From NCBI RefSeq assembly GCF_026340305.1, contig NZ_JAPEPI010000001.1, forward strand, positions 682,001 through 746,000: DNA of 64,000 nucleotides. Direction: 5' to 3'. Numbering within the stretch: the first letter of the stretch is position 1; each line of letters opens with the position of its first letter. The stretch comes from Streptomyces sp. NBC_01381. Lineage in GTDB: Bacteria; Actinomycetota; Actinomycetes; Streptomycetales; Streptomycetaceae. Below the pieces are notes generated by a model. That model was given only the letters and a program-made list of their open reading frames with translations, was not told the DNA's origin and made no database searches. A program made the position numbers and the translations under genes. Below are positions 8,913 through 16,685 of the stretch, piece by piece.

Positions 8913-9871
8913 CCGGCGTCCGGCCGGGTGGCGGCCCCGGCGTCCGGCTCCGCGGAACCGGCGCCCGGCTTGGGCTCGGCACCGCCGTCGGCGGCCTCCG
9001 CCGCCCACCGCGCGGCCAGCGCCGCCGCCTTGCGAGCCGCGTCGGCCACCGCTTCGGGCCCGGCTCCCGCCCCGCCCGCGGCGGCCGCGTACCCCACGAG
9101 GAACGTGGTCAGCGGGGCGGCCGGCCTGGCCACTCCGTGCGCCGCGTCGCGGGCGAGGTCGAGCAGGATGCCGGTGTCGACGTCGAGCTCGATGCCCAGT
9201 TCGTCCTTGACTGCGGAAATCCATTCATCCAACACGTGCCCATGCTCCCTGATACGCGCCCTGGCGGCGGCGATGTCGTCCCAGGTGTCGCAGTCGAAGG
9301 ACGCTACGGGATCGGCGACCCGCGTCAGCGCGAGCCGCGCGGTGAGCCGCCGCAGCGGAAGCCCCGTCAGACCACCGTGCTCGTCCGCGAGCGCGTCGAT
9401 CTCCCGCCGCAGCGCGGCACTTCGGTAGGCCGCGACCAGCGGCTGGTCCCGGCCACCGGGATCGGTGAGCACCGCACCGTCCACCGCGCCGCCCGCCACG
9501 GGATCTTCGCCGAGCGCGGCGACAAGCCGCCGCACGGTTCGCTCCCCCAGGAACGGCAGATCGGCGGAGAGCACCACCACCCGCTCCGCCGCCGTACGCC
9601 GCAGCCCCGCCTCGAGCGCGGCGAGCGGCCCCGCTCCGGCGGGCTCCTCGCGCGCCCACACCACCGGGCGCGCGGTCGGACGTGGCCCCGCGACGACGAC
9701 GGTGACCCCCGCGTCGGCACACGCGCCGAGCACCCGGTCGAGCAGCGCCCGGCCGCCGACCCGGACGCCCGGCTTGTCCGCCCCGCCGAGCCGTCTGGCG
9801 CCGCCGCCCGCCAGCACCACGGCGTCGTACGGGGCGGATGCGGCGCCCTCTGGAGCCCTTTGCGCGGTCAT
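8909..9871 (-). CDS. mobA: MobA-type molybdenum cofactor guanylyltransferase fused to DUF6457 domain
   Basis: The N-terminal ~200 residues form a MobA-like nucleotidyltransferase: VVLAGGGARRLGGADKP is the GTP/metal-binding loop, with LSADLPFL and FDCDTWDDI further on. It should transfer GMP to molybdenum cofactor. Residues ~205-285 (beginning VLDEWISAVKDELG) form a separate helical DUF6457 domain of unknown role, followed by an Ala/Gly/Pro-rich tail. It is the upstream partner of moeA, and both lie downstream of the bkd genes. Fusion of these two domains is known in actinobacteria, as I remember it. Confidence 0.86.
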   Translation of the reverse strand: MTAQRAPEGAASAPYDAVVLAGGGARRLGGADKPGVRVGGRALLDRVLGACADAGVTVVVAGPRPTARPVVWAREEPAGAGPLAALEAGLRRTAAERVVVLSADLPFLGERTVRRLVAALGEDPVAGGAVDGAVLTDPGGRDQPLVAAYRSAALRREIDALADEHGGLTGLPLRRLTARLALTRVADPVASFDCDTWDDIAAARARIREHGHVLDEWISAVKDELGIELDVDTGILLDLARDAAHGVARPAAPLTTFLVGYAAAAGGAGAGPEAVADAARKAAALAARWAAEAADGGAEPKPGAGSAEPDAGAATRPDAG

Positions 9872-9945
9872 CCCCCGAGTATGGGCGTACGAAGGATCAA
9901 TGCCACCCCTCTGTACGGGGACTCACACCACTGCCCCTGCGCCCC

Positions 9946-11436
9946 TCACACCCCTCGCAGCAACACCGCAGGTTGCTCCACGCAGTCCGCCACGAACCGC
10001 AGGAACCCGCCGGCCGTGCCGCCGTCGCACACCCGGTGGTCGAAGGTGAGCGAGAGCTGCACGACATGCCGCACCGCCAACTCCCCTTGGTGCACCCATG
10101 GCTTGGGCACGATCCGGCCCACGCCCAGCATGGCCGCCTCGGGGTGATTGATGATCGGCGTGGAGCCGTCGACCCCGAACACCCCGTAGTTGTTCAACGT
10201 GAAGGTGCCGCCCGTCAGTTCCCCGGGCGTCAGCTTCCCGTCGCGCGCGGCCTCCGTCAGCCGGATCAGCTCCGCGTTGACGGAATCCGTGGTCCGCGTG
10301 TGGGCGTGCCGCACCACGGGGACGACGAGCCCGCGGTCGGTCTGCGCGGCGAAACCGAGGTGGACGTCGGCGAGCCGGACCACCTCGCGCGCCTCCATGT
10401 CCACCGTGGAGTTGAGCATCGGATAGCGGTCCAGCGCGGCCACGCTGATGCGGGCGAACAGGGCGAGCAGCGAGATCTTGCGGCCGTCGCCCTCCTTCAC
10501 GGAGGCGTTCATCGCGGCACGCGCCGCGAGCAGTTCCGTCGCGTCGGCGTCGACCCAGCAGGTGGCCTCCGGTATCTCGCGCCTGCTGCGGGACATCTTG
10601 TCGGCCACGAGACCACGGATGCCGGTCAGCGGATGCCGGGACGCCAGTCCCGCGTGCACGGGCTCGCCGCCCGCCTCCACCAGACGGCGCGACTCGGCAC
10701 GGCCCGCGCGGATGAGCTCGTCGTCCTCGCGCACGGCGGCCTTGCGCGCCATGACCCGTTGCGTCACGGCCTCGCGCACCTCGTCGCTCACCTGTCCCTC
10801 GGTGAGCTCCGCCCCGCGCTCGATCGCACGCTCCGCCGCGATGGCACCCTCCACGTCGGCCCGCGTAATCAGCCCGTCGGGTCCGGAACCCGGCAGTCCG
10901 CGCAGGTCGACGTCGTTCTCACGCGCCAGCTTCCGTACGAGGGGCGAGATCACCGGAACAGGACCGTCCACCCGCGGGCGCGTGTCCCGCACCCCGGCAT
11001 CGACCGGCGCGACGGGCTCCGGCGCGGGAGCCTGCGGCGCCGCAGGCCGCGCAGTCCCCCGCACCCGCCTGCGCCGCGCCGGCGCCGCCGTCGTGCCGTA
11101 CCCCACCAGGACGTTCCCCGACGACTCCTCGGCGGCAGCCGCCTGCAGGGCCCGCTCCGCAGGCTCCTCCGGAGCGTGGCTCCCGGCCGGTGCGCCCACG
11201 GCGACCGTCAACAGTGGGGCGCCCACCGGTAGTTCGGCCCCCTCCTCGCCGAACCGGGCGGTCACCACGCCCCCGTAGGGGCAGGGCACCTCCACCATCG
11301 CCTTGGCCGTCTCGACCTCGACGACCGCCTGGTCGACCGCGACGACGTCTCCGACCTGGACGAGCCAGCGGACGATCTCGGCCTCGGTCAGGCCTTCCCC
11401 CAGGTCGGGCAGCTTGAATTCGAGCACCTGCGCCAT
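9946..11436 (-). CDS. bkdC: Branched-chain 2-oxoacid dehydrogenase E2 (dihydrolipoamide acyltransferase)
   Basis: E2 core of a 2-oxoacid dehydrogenase complex, 496 residues. The lipoyl domain (about 1-80) has the lipoylated lysine in VEVETAKAMVEV. After an Ala/Pro-rich linker, a peripheral subunit-binding domain starts at SPLVRKLAREN (about 170). The acyltransferase domain from about 265 ends with SLTFDHRVCDG, the catalytic His/Asp motif. It transfers acyl groups from 2-oxoacids to CoA, supplying branched starters for fatty acids and polyketides. The start at 11436 overlaps the E1-beta stop (ATGA). Third gene of the bkdABC operon. Confidence 0.92.
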   Translation of the reverse strand: MAQVLEFKLPDLGEGLTEAEIVRWLVQVGDVVAVDQAVVEVETAKAMVEVPCPYGGVVTARFGEEGAELPVGAPLLTVAVGAPAGSHAPEEPAERALQAAAAEESSGNVLVGYGTTAAPARRRRVRGTARPAAPQAPAPEPVAPVDAGVRDTRPRVDGPVPVISPLVRKLARENDVDLRGLPGSGPDGLITRADVEGAIAAERAIERGAELTEGQVSDEVREAVTQRVMARKAAVREDDELIRAGRAESRRLVEAGGEPVHAGLASRHPLTGIRGLVADKMSRSRREIPEATCWVDADATELLAARAAMNASVKEGDGRKISLLALFARISVAALDRYPMLNSTVDMEAREVVRLADVHLGFAAQTDRGLVVPVVRHAHTRTTDSVNAELIRLTEAARDGKLTPGELTGGTFTLNNYGVFGVDGSTPIINHPEAAMLGVGRIVPKPWVHQGELAVRHVVQLSLTFDHRVCDGGTAGGFLRFVADCVEQPAVLLRGV

Positions 11437-12464
11437 CAGCTCTCCGCCTCCCACTGCAGCCGCGCGACCGCGTCCAGGATCCGGTCCACGCCCGGCAGGT
11501 GGTGCTTCTCGAGCATCGGCGGCGGATAGGGGATGTCGAATCCCGCGACGCGCAGCACCGGCGCCTCCAGATGGTGGAAGCACCGCTCCGTGACGCGAGC
11601 GGCGATCTCCCCGCCGGGTCCGCCGAAGCCGCCCGACTCGTGCACGACGACCGCGCGGCCCGTCCGCCGTACCGAAGCGCACACCGTCTCGTCGTCGAAC
11701 GGCACAAGGGAGCGCAGGTCGACCACTTCGAGGTCCCAGCCCTCGGCGACGGCCGCCTCGGCCGCCTCCATGCAGACGGGCACGGAAGGGCCGTACGTGA
11801 GGAGCGTGGCGCTGCGTCCGGTGCGCCGCACCACCGCGCGGCCTATGGGCTCCACGGTCTGCGGCGCGTCCGGGTTCCAGTCGGCCTTGGACCAGTAGAG
11901 GCGCTTCGGCTCCAGGAAGACGACCGGGTCGTCGGAGGCGATGGACGCCCTGAGCAGTCCGTAGGCGTCGGCGACCGTGGCGGGCGTGACGACATGGAGC
12001 CCCGGAGTCGCCATGTAGTACGCCTCGGAGGAGTCGCTGTGGTGCTCGACGCCCCCGATGCCACCTCCGTAGGGCACGCGCACCGTGATGGGCAGCGGCA
12101 TCGCGCCCCGCGTGCGGTTCCGCATCCGCGCCACGTGCGAGATGAGCTGCTCGAAGGCGGGGTAGGCGAAGGCGTCGAACTGCATCTCGACGACGGGCCG
12201 AAGGCCGTACATCGCCATGCCCACGGCCGTCCCCAGGATGCCGGCCTCGGCGAGCGGTGTGTCCGTACAGCGGTCCTCGCCGAACTCCTTGGTGAGTCCG
12301 TCGGTGATCCGGAAGACCCCGCCGAGCGCCCCGACGTCCTCTCCGAGGACGTGCACGGTCGGATCCTCGGCCATCGAGTCACGCAGCGCGCGGCCCAGCG
12401 CCTGCGCCATGGTGGCCGGTTTTGCGGCCTTCTTGGCGGCCCGTTCGGCCGCGAGCGTGCTCAT
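11436..12464 (-). CDS. bkdB: Branched-chain 2-oxoacid dehydrogenase E1 beta subunit
   Basis: Transketolase-like pyrimidine-binding subunit, 342 residues. Typical features are MAQALGRALRDSM, GEDVGALGGVFRIT, FGEDRCTDTPLAEAGILG, and GGGIGGVEHHSDSSEAYY (about 143-160), the loop that closes over thiamine diphosphate in BkdB/PdhB enzymes. With the alpha subunit it decarboxylates branched-chain 2-oxoacids from Val, Leu and Ile. It overlaps both neighbours by 3-4 bases, so the three subunits are probably translated together. Confidence 0.93.
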   Translation of the reverse strand: MSTLAAERAAKKAAKPATMAQALGRALRDSMAEDPTVHVLGEDVGALGGVFRITDGLTKEFGEDRCTDTPLAEAGILGTAVGMAMYGLRPVVEMQFDAFAYPAFEQLISHVARMRNRTRGAMPLPITVRVPYGGGIGGVEHHSDSSEAYYMATPGLHVVTPATVADAYGLLRASIASDDPVVFLEPKRLYWSKADWNPDAPQTVEPIGRAVVRRTGRSATLLTYGPSVPVCMEAAEAAVAEGWDLEVVDLRSLVPFDDETVCASVRRTGRAVVVHESGGFGGPGGEIAARVTERCFHHLEAPVLRVAGFDIPYPPPMLEKHHLPGVDRILDAVARLQWEAES

Positions 12465-13633
12465 CGCGCGTTCTCCTCGCCATCCGCGCCGTCCGCGCCG
12501 ACCGCGTCGTCTTCTTCGGATGCTTCGATCTCGGCCCGCAACTGGGCCGCCTGTTCCCGCAGTTGGGTGGTCTGCTCGGCGTACACGTGCGTGAACAGGT
12601 CCATGGGGTCGAGCTCGGGGTCCTGGTTCATGCGCTCGCGCAGATCGGCCGCCATGACCTCGGCGGCGTCACGGGCCACCCGCTTCCCGTCCTCGTCGAG
12701 CAGTCCTCGCTCGGTCAACTCCCGCTCCAGGAGCAGAATCGGGTCGTGGTCGCGCCAGGCCTCGACCTCGGCGTCACCTCGGTAGCGCGTGGCGTCGTCT
12801 GCGTTCGTATGGGCTTCCATGCGGTACGTCACCGCTTCGACGAGGGTGGGGCCACCGCCCTCACGCGCGCGGGACACCGCCTCGGCGAGCACCTCGTGCA
12901 CCGCCGCCGCGTCGTTGCCGTCCACCAGGCGTCCCGGCATGCCGTACCCGACGGCCTTGTGGGCCAGGGACGGGGCCGCCGTCTGCTTGTCGAGCGGCAC
13001 GGAGATCGCGAAGCCGTTGTTCTGCACCAGGAAGACGACGGGTGCCTGCCATACGGCGGCGAAGTTCAGCGCTTCGTGGAAGTCGCCCTCGCTGGTGCCG
13101 CCGTCGCCGACCATGGCGAGCGCGACCACGTCGTCGCCCTTGAGGCGCGCGGCGTGCGCGAGGCCCACGGCGTGCGGGAGCTGGGTCGCGAGGGGGGTGC
13201 TCAGGGGAGCTATGCGGTGCTCCCGGGGGTCGTACCCGGTGTGCCAGTCGCCTCGCAGCAGGGTCAGCGCCTGCACGGGGTCGAGGCCCCGGGCGACCGC
13301 GGCGAGCGTGTCTCGGTAACTGGGGAAGAGCCAGTCCCGCTCCTCCAGGGCCAGCGCGGCGGCCACCTCGCAGGCCTCCTGGCCGGTGCTCGAGGGGTAG
13401 ACGGCGAGCCTGCCCTGCTTGGTGAGGGCCGTCGCCTGCGCGTTGTACCGGCGGCCGCGCACCAGCTCCGCGTACAGGCGGCGCAGCAGCTCCTCGTCGG
13501 CCTTGCCCGCGGCTTCCGTGCCAAGGACGCGGTACGGCTCCGCGTCGGGCAGCAGCGGCGCGGGATCGGTCCTGAGCTGCCATGCGGGTGGCGGGGTGGG
13601 CCGGTAGACGCCCCGCTGCTCCATGACCGTCAT
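12461..13633 (-). CDS. bkdA: Branched-chain 2-oxoacid dehydrogenase E1 alpha subunit
   Basis: Thiamine diphosphate-binding E1 alpha subunit, 390 residues. The cofactor motif begins MVGDGGTSEGDFHEALNFA and continues to VFLVQNNGFAIS (about 185-215), with the Asn needed for Mg-ThDP binding. The region RYRGDAEVEAWRDHDPI matches the loop before the phosphorylation site in other E1 alpha proteins. First gene of the bkdABC run. Its promoter region is shared with the divergent Lrp regulator and holds two palindromes, at 13709-13722 and 13751-13784. Confidence 0.93.
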   Translation of the reverse strand: MTVMEQRGVYRPTPPPAWQLRTDPAPLLPDAEPYRVLGTEAAGKADEELLRRLYAELVRGRRYNAQATALTKQGRLAVYPSSTGQEACEVAAALALEERDWLFPSYRDTLAAVARGLDPVQALTLLRGDWHTGYDPREHRIAPLSTPLATQLPHAVGLAHAARLKGDDVVALAMVGDGGTSEGDFHEALNFAAVWQAPVVFLVQNNGFAISVPLDKQTAAPSLAHKAVGYGMPGRLVDGNDAAAVHEVLAEAVSRAREGGGPTLVEAVTYRMEAHTNADDATRYRGDAEVEAWRDHDPILLLERELTERGLLDEDGKRVARDAAEVMAADLRERMNQDPELDPMDLFTHVYAEQTTQLREQAAQLRAEIEASEEDDAVGADGADGEENAR

Positions 13634-13708
13634 GTCGGCACCTCCATGTGGAAGCGATCTCCTCTTGGGAGCGGCAAAAGAGGCGCGGCAATGTGAGGCG
13701 CCTCACCT

Positions 13709-13722
13709 ACCGATTGTTCGGT
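13709..13722. promoter_or_regulatory. Putative TetR (PaaR-like) operator before bkdA / lrp
   Basis: ACCGATTGTTCGGT differs at one central base from the identical sites at 16582-16595 and (inverted) 21420-21433. It sits 76 bases upstream of bkdA and about 100 upstream of the Lrp gene. The likely binder is the TetR regulator at 14389-14982, by position and shared sites; this is an inference. Confidence 0.6.
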
Positions 13723-13750
13723 CGTCGGCACATTTTGGCTACAGGCACCT

Positions 13751-13784
13751 CCAGGCTGTGGACAAACGGTTCTCCACAGCCTGG
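13751..13784. promoter_or_regulatory. 12-bp perfect inverted repeat in the bkd/lrp control region
   Basis: Arms CCAGGCTGTGGA (13751-13762) and TCCACAGCCTGG (13773-13784) are exact complements separated by 10 bases, lying 40 bases before the Lrp start. Spacing and position suit an Lrp-family operator for autoregulation and bkd control; a transcript hairpin is the alternative. Confidence 0.6.
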
Positions 13785-13823
13785 GATGGATGCAGTACGT
13801 CCATGGTAGGGAGGCGGGGGGGC

Positions 13824-14384
13824 ATGGCATCTGAACGAATGGCCGACGGGCACGACGGCGATCGTCCGGAAGAGCGGTCGGGCGAGCAGCCGGAAGAGCG
13901 GCTCGGCGAGCGGTCGCCCGAGCGCCAGCAAGGTCTGCCGCGCCCGCTGGACGCCATCGACCGGGACATTCTGCACATCCTGCACACGGACGGTCGCGCG
14001 TCGATACGTTCCGTGGCCGAGCGCGTCCATGTGTCACGCGCCAACGCGTACGCGCGGATCAACCGCCTCATCGACGACGGCGTGATCCGCGGCTTCGGCG
14101 CCAGGATCAACCATGAACGGGCAGGTCAGGGGGCATCCGCATACATCACGCTCAAGATCGTCCAGAACACCTGGCGCACGGTGCGCGAGCATCTGCGCAC
14201 GCTGCCAGGCGCCTCCCACATCGCACTGGTCAGCGGCGACTTCGACGTACTGCTCCTGGTGCACACGCCGGACAACCGCGCGCTGCGCGAGCTGGTGCTC
14301 ACCCGGCTGCAGTCCATCCCCGAAGTGCTCAGCACGCGTACGTTGCTGGTCTTCGAGGAGGACGACCTGGAGCCGGAGAGCTGA
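13824..14384 (+). CDS. bkdR: Lrp/AsnC-family regulator, probable bkd regulator
   Basis: Lrp/AsnC transcription factor of 186 residues. An acidic, disordered extension (about 1-42) precedes the helix-turn-helix (LDAIDRDILHILHTDGRASIR through VSRANAYARINRLIDDGVI) and the RAM/ligand domain from about residue 95. It is divergent from bkdABC, the classic position of BkdR, which responds to branched-chain amino acids. I chose the ATG at 13824 because GGGAGGCGG lies just upstream; the in-frame ATG at 13803 is the alternative. The gene symbol rests on context. Confidence 0.88.
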   Translation: MASERMADGHDGDRPEERSGEQPEERLGERSPERQQGLPRPLDAIDRDILHILHTDGRASIRSVAERVHVSRANAYARINRLIDDGVIRGFGARINHERAGQGASAYITLKIVQNTWRTVREHLRTLPGASHIALVSGDFDVLLLVHTPDNRALRELVLTRLQSIPEVLSTRTLLVFEEDDLEPES

Positions 14385-14388
14385 GCCG

Positions 14389-14982
14389 TCAGGCCGCGCT
14401 GCGCAGCCCCGCGAAGGCCAGCTGGACGACGGCGTCGGCGACCTGCTCCCCCGATGAGGCGCCGCGGGCGTCCGGGCGGTACCACTCCACGATGGAGTTG
14501 ATCATGCCGAAGAGCAGCCGGGTGGCGAGGCGCAGCTCGACGTCCGAGCGCAGATCGCCGTCCGCGACGGCCTCCTTGAGCAGTGCGGCGACCTGCTGGT
14601 CGAACTCCCTGCGCCGCTCCATGGCCCACCGCTCGGTGTCCGTGTTGCCGCGCACCCGAAGGAGCAGCGTCACATAGGGCAGTTCGGCCACGAGCACCTC
14701 GACGGTGCGGCGCGTGACGTACTCCAGGCGCTGGACGGCGCTGCCCACGCGCGCGTGCTCCTCGCCGAGGATCCCGAAGAGCCCGTCGAGCGCCCGGCTC
14801 ACCGCGCGGCGGAGGAGCTCCTCCTTGCCCGACACATGGTGGTAGATCGAGGACTTGGAGATGCCGGCCGCCTTGGAGAGGTGCTCCATGGACGTGCCGT
14901 CGTAGCCACGCTCGTTGAAGACCCGCACGGCCACGCCGAGCAGCGTCTCCGGGGTGTACGTGTCCCGCCGTGCGGTGGTCAT
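14389..14982 (-). CDS. TetR-family regulator of the phenylacetate cluster
   Basis: TetR regulator, 197 residues. The DNA-binding domain is at 8-55 (TPETLLGVAVRVFNERGYDG, then SMEHLSKAAGISKSSIYHHV), followed by a ligand domain with GMINSIVEWYRPD. Its start overlaps the stop of the hydroxyacyl-CoA dehydrogenase (ATGA), so both come from one transcript. It belongs to the neighbourhood of paaN and paaABCDE, and TetR-type PaaR repressors answering phenylacetyl-CoA are known in actinobacteria. Three matching 14-base palindromes nearby are the obvious targets. Confidence 0.85.
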   Translation of the reverse strand: MTTARRDTYTPETLLGVAVRVFNERGYDGTSMEHLSKAAGISKSSIYHHVSGKEELLRRAVSRALDGLFGILGEEHARVGSAVQRLEYVTRRTVEVLVAELPYVTLLLRVRGNTDTERWAMERRREFDQQVAALLKEAVADGDLRSDVELRLATRLLFGMINSIVEWYRPDARGASSGEQVADAVVQLAFAGLRSAA

Positions 14983-16490
14983 GAGTATTCCTCTCGCACG
15001 GCCTGACGCCGCAGGGCCTGGGACGGTGCGTAACGCCCCGTCGGGTACTCGTCGTTCAGGACATCGAGCGACTCGGCCACCCGGTACGCGGTGAGGCGGC
15101 GGCCCCATTCGAGCGGGCCCAGCGGGTAGTTGACGCCCAGCCGCATCGCGGTGTCGATGTCCTCGGCGCTCGCCACTTCGCGGCCCACTGCGTCCAGCGC
15201 GAAGTCGACGAGCATCCACACCGTGCGGGCCACGATCATCCCCGGGGTGTGCCCGATGACGCTGACCTTCTTGCCGAGCGCCTGGAAGAGGCCGATCGCC
15301 TCGTTCAGGGCCTGCTCGCCCACCCTGCTCGACGGCGCCAGGGCGATCCGGGTCGCGGCCCGGTAGTCCAGCGCAAGGTCGAAGTGGATCGTGGGCTCCG
15401 CCGCAGCGTCGGCCGCGGTTCCGTCGGCCAGGGCGAGGTGCACGCCGCTGGGGAGCTCGATGAAGCCCGGGTAGCTCGGGACGCCCTTCCCGCGGCCCAC
15501 CCGGATGCCCGCCTTCCTGATGAGGTCGACGAGCGCGTCCGCCGGGAAGAGATCGCCGTGGAGGACGACGGACTCGGGGGCCTTCGCCGGCGCCGCGGTG
15601 TGCGGCTCCGCAGGCACGGCGTCGCCCCCGTACGCGTACCAGCCCTGTCCGGACTTGCGGCCCAGGCGGCGCGATTCGACGAGGCGGCGCTGGGCGAGCG
15701 AGGGCGTGAACTTGGGGTCCTGGAAGAAGGACTCCCACACGGAGCGGGTGACCGCCTCGTTCACGTCCTGGCCGATGAGGTCGGTGAGCTCGAAGGGGCC
15801 CATCTTGAAGCCGCCGCATTCGCGCAGGACCGCGTCGATCGTGGCCGGGTCGGCGGCCCGCTCCTCGTAGAGGCGCAGTGCCTCGGCGTAGAAGGGGCGC
15901 GCGATGCGGTTGACGATGAAGCCGGGGGTGTCCGCGCTGCGCACCGGGGTCTTGCCCCAGGCCTTCGCCGTCTCGTACGCGCGCGTGGCCGCCGTTTCTT
16001 CGGTCGCGAAGCCGCTGACCACCTCGACGAGCGGGAGCAGCGGCGCGGGGTTGAAGAAGTGCAGGCCCACGAAGCGGCCGGGCTTGTCGAGGGTGCCCGC
16101 GATGGCGGTGACGGACAGGGATGACGTGTTGGTGGCGAGGAGACAGTCCTCGGCGACAATCCCTTCGAGTTCTTCGAAGAGACGCTGTTTGACGTCCAGT
16201 TGCTCCAGGATCGCCTCGATGACGAGCCCGCACCCGGCAAGCCCCGCGAGGCTCTCGACGGGCGTGAGCCGGTCACCGGCGGCGGCGTGGTCGTCGGCCG
16301 TCAGCCTGCCCTTCTCGACCAGCCTGTCCAGGCGGGCCGCGATCACTCCGGCCGCTTTCTGCGCCTGGCCCGGCACGGCGTCGTACAGCCGCACGGGGTG
16401 GCCCGCGAGCAGGGCCACCTGGGCGATGCCCTGCCCCATGGTGCCGGTGCCGACGACGGCAACGGGGCTGCTGAGCTCGAGTGCTGTCAT
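14979..16490 (-). CDS. paaH: 3-hydroxyacyl-CoA dehydrogenase (PaaH-like)
   Basis: NAD-dependent 3-hydroxyacyl-CoA dehydrogenase, 503 residues, about the size of two-domain PaaH/PaaC enzymes. N-terminal NAD site VAVVGTGTMGQGIAQVAL (about 9-26), catalytic FVGLHFFNPAPLLPLVEVV with the conserved His, then two C-terminal helical domains (GFIVNRIARPFY and PLGPLEWGRRL). In phenylacetate breakdown it oxidises 3-hydroxyadipyl-CoA. The start at 16490 faces paaN across a 195-base shared promoter region. A general 3-hydroxybutyryl-CoA dehydrogenase is the alternative. Confidence 0.86.
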   Translation of the reverse strand: MTALELSSPVAVVGTGTMGQGIAQVALLAGHPVRLYDAVPGQAQKAAGVIAARLDRLVEKGRLTADDHAAAGDRLTPVESLAGLAGCGLVIEAILEQLDVKQRLFEELEGIVAEDCLLATNTSSLSVTAIAGTLDKPGRFVGLHFFNPAPLLPLVEVVSGFATEETAATRAYETAKAWGKTPVRSADTPGFIVNRIARPFYAEALRLYEERAADPATIDAVLRECGGFKMGPFELTDLIGQDVNEAVTRSVWESFFQDPKFTPSLAQRRLVESRRLGRKSGQGWYAYGGDAVPAEPHTAAPAKAPESVVLHGDLFPADALVDLIRKAGIRVGRGKGVPSYPGFIELPSGVHLALADGTAADAAAEPTIHFDLALDYRAATRIALAPSSRVGEQALNEAIGLFQALGKKVSVIGHTPGMIVARTVWMLVDFALDAVGREVASAEDIDTAMRLGVNYPLGPLEWGRRLTAYRVAESLDVLNDEYPTGRYAPSQALRRQAVREEYS

Positions 16491-16581
16491 GCTCGCGATC
16501 CTCCCGCACGAGGTGTCCGCCGGAGGGTGCGGGGTGCCCGGCGAGAACTTGTCCACAGGTTCGGCGGACCCCCTTGTCCCG

Positions 16582-16595
16582 ACCGATCGTTCGGT
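16582..16595. promoter_or_regulatory. Putative TetR (PaaR-like) operator between paaH and paaN
   Basis: ACCGATCGTTCGGT has perfect 5-base arms (ACCGA/TCGGT) and sits 92 bases before paaH and 91 before paaN, where one bound dimer could repress both divergent promoters. It is the exact reverse complement of the site before paaA. Confidence 0.7.
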
Positions 16596-16685
16596 TACTC
16601 TAGCTCTGTCCGTCTGTTCCTGCCCACTGCCCTGCCCGGCCCGTCGGCTCGACGAAGAGCCGGCACGACGAGGAGTTGGTCCGAC

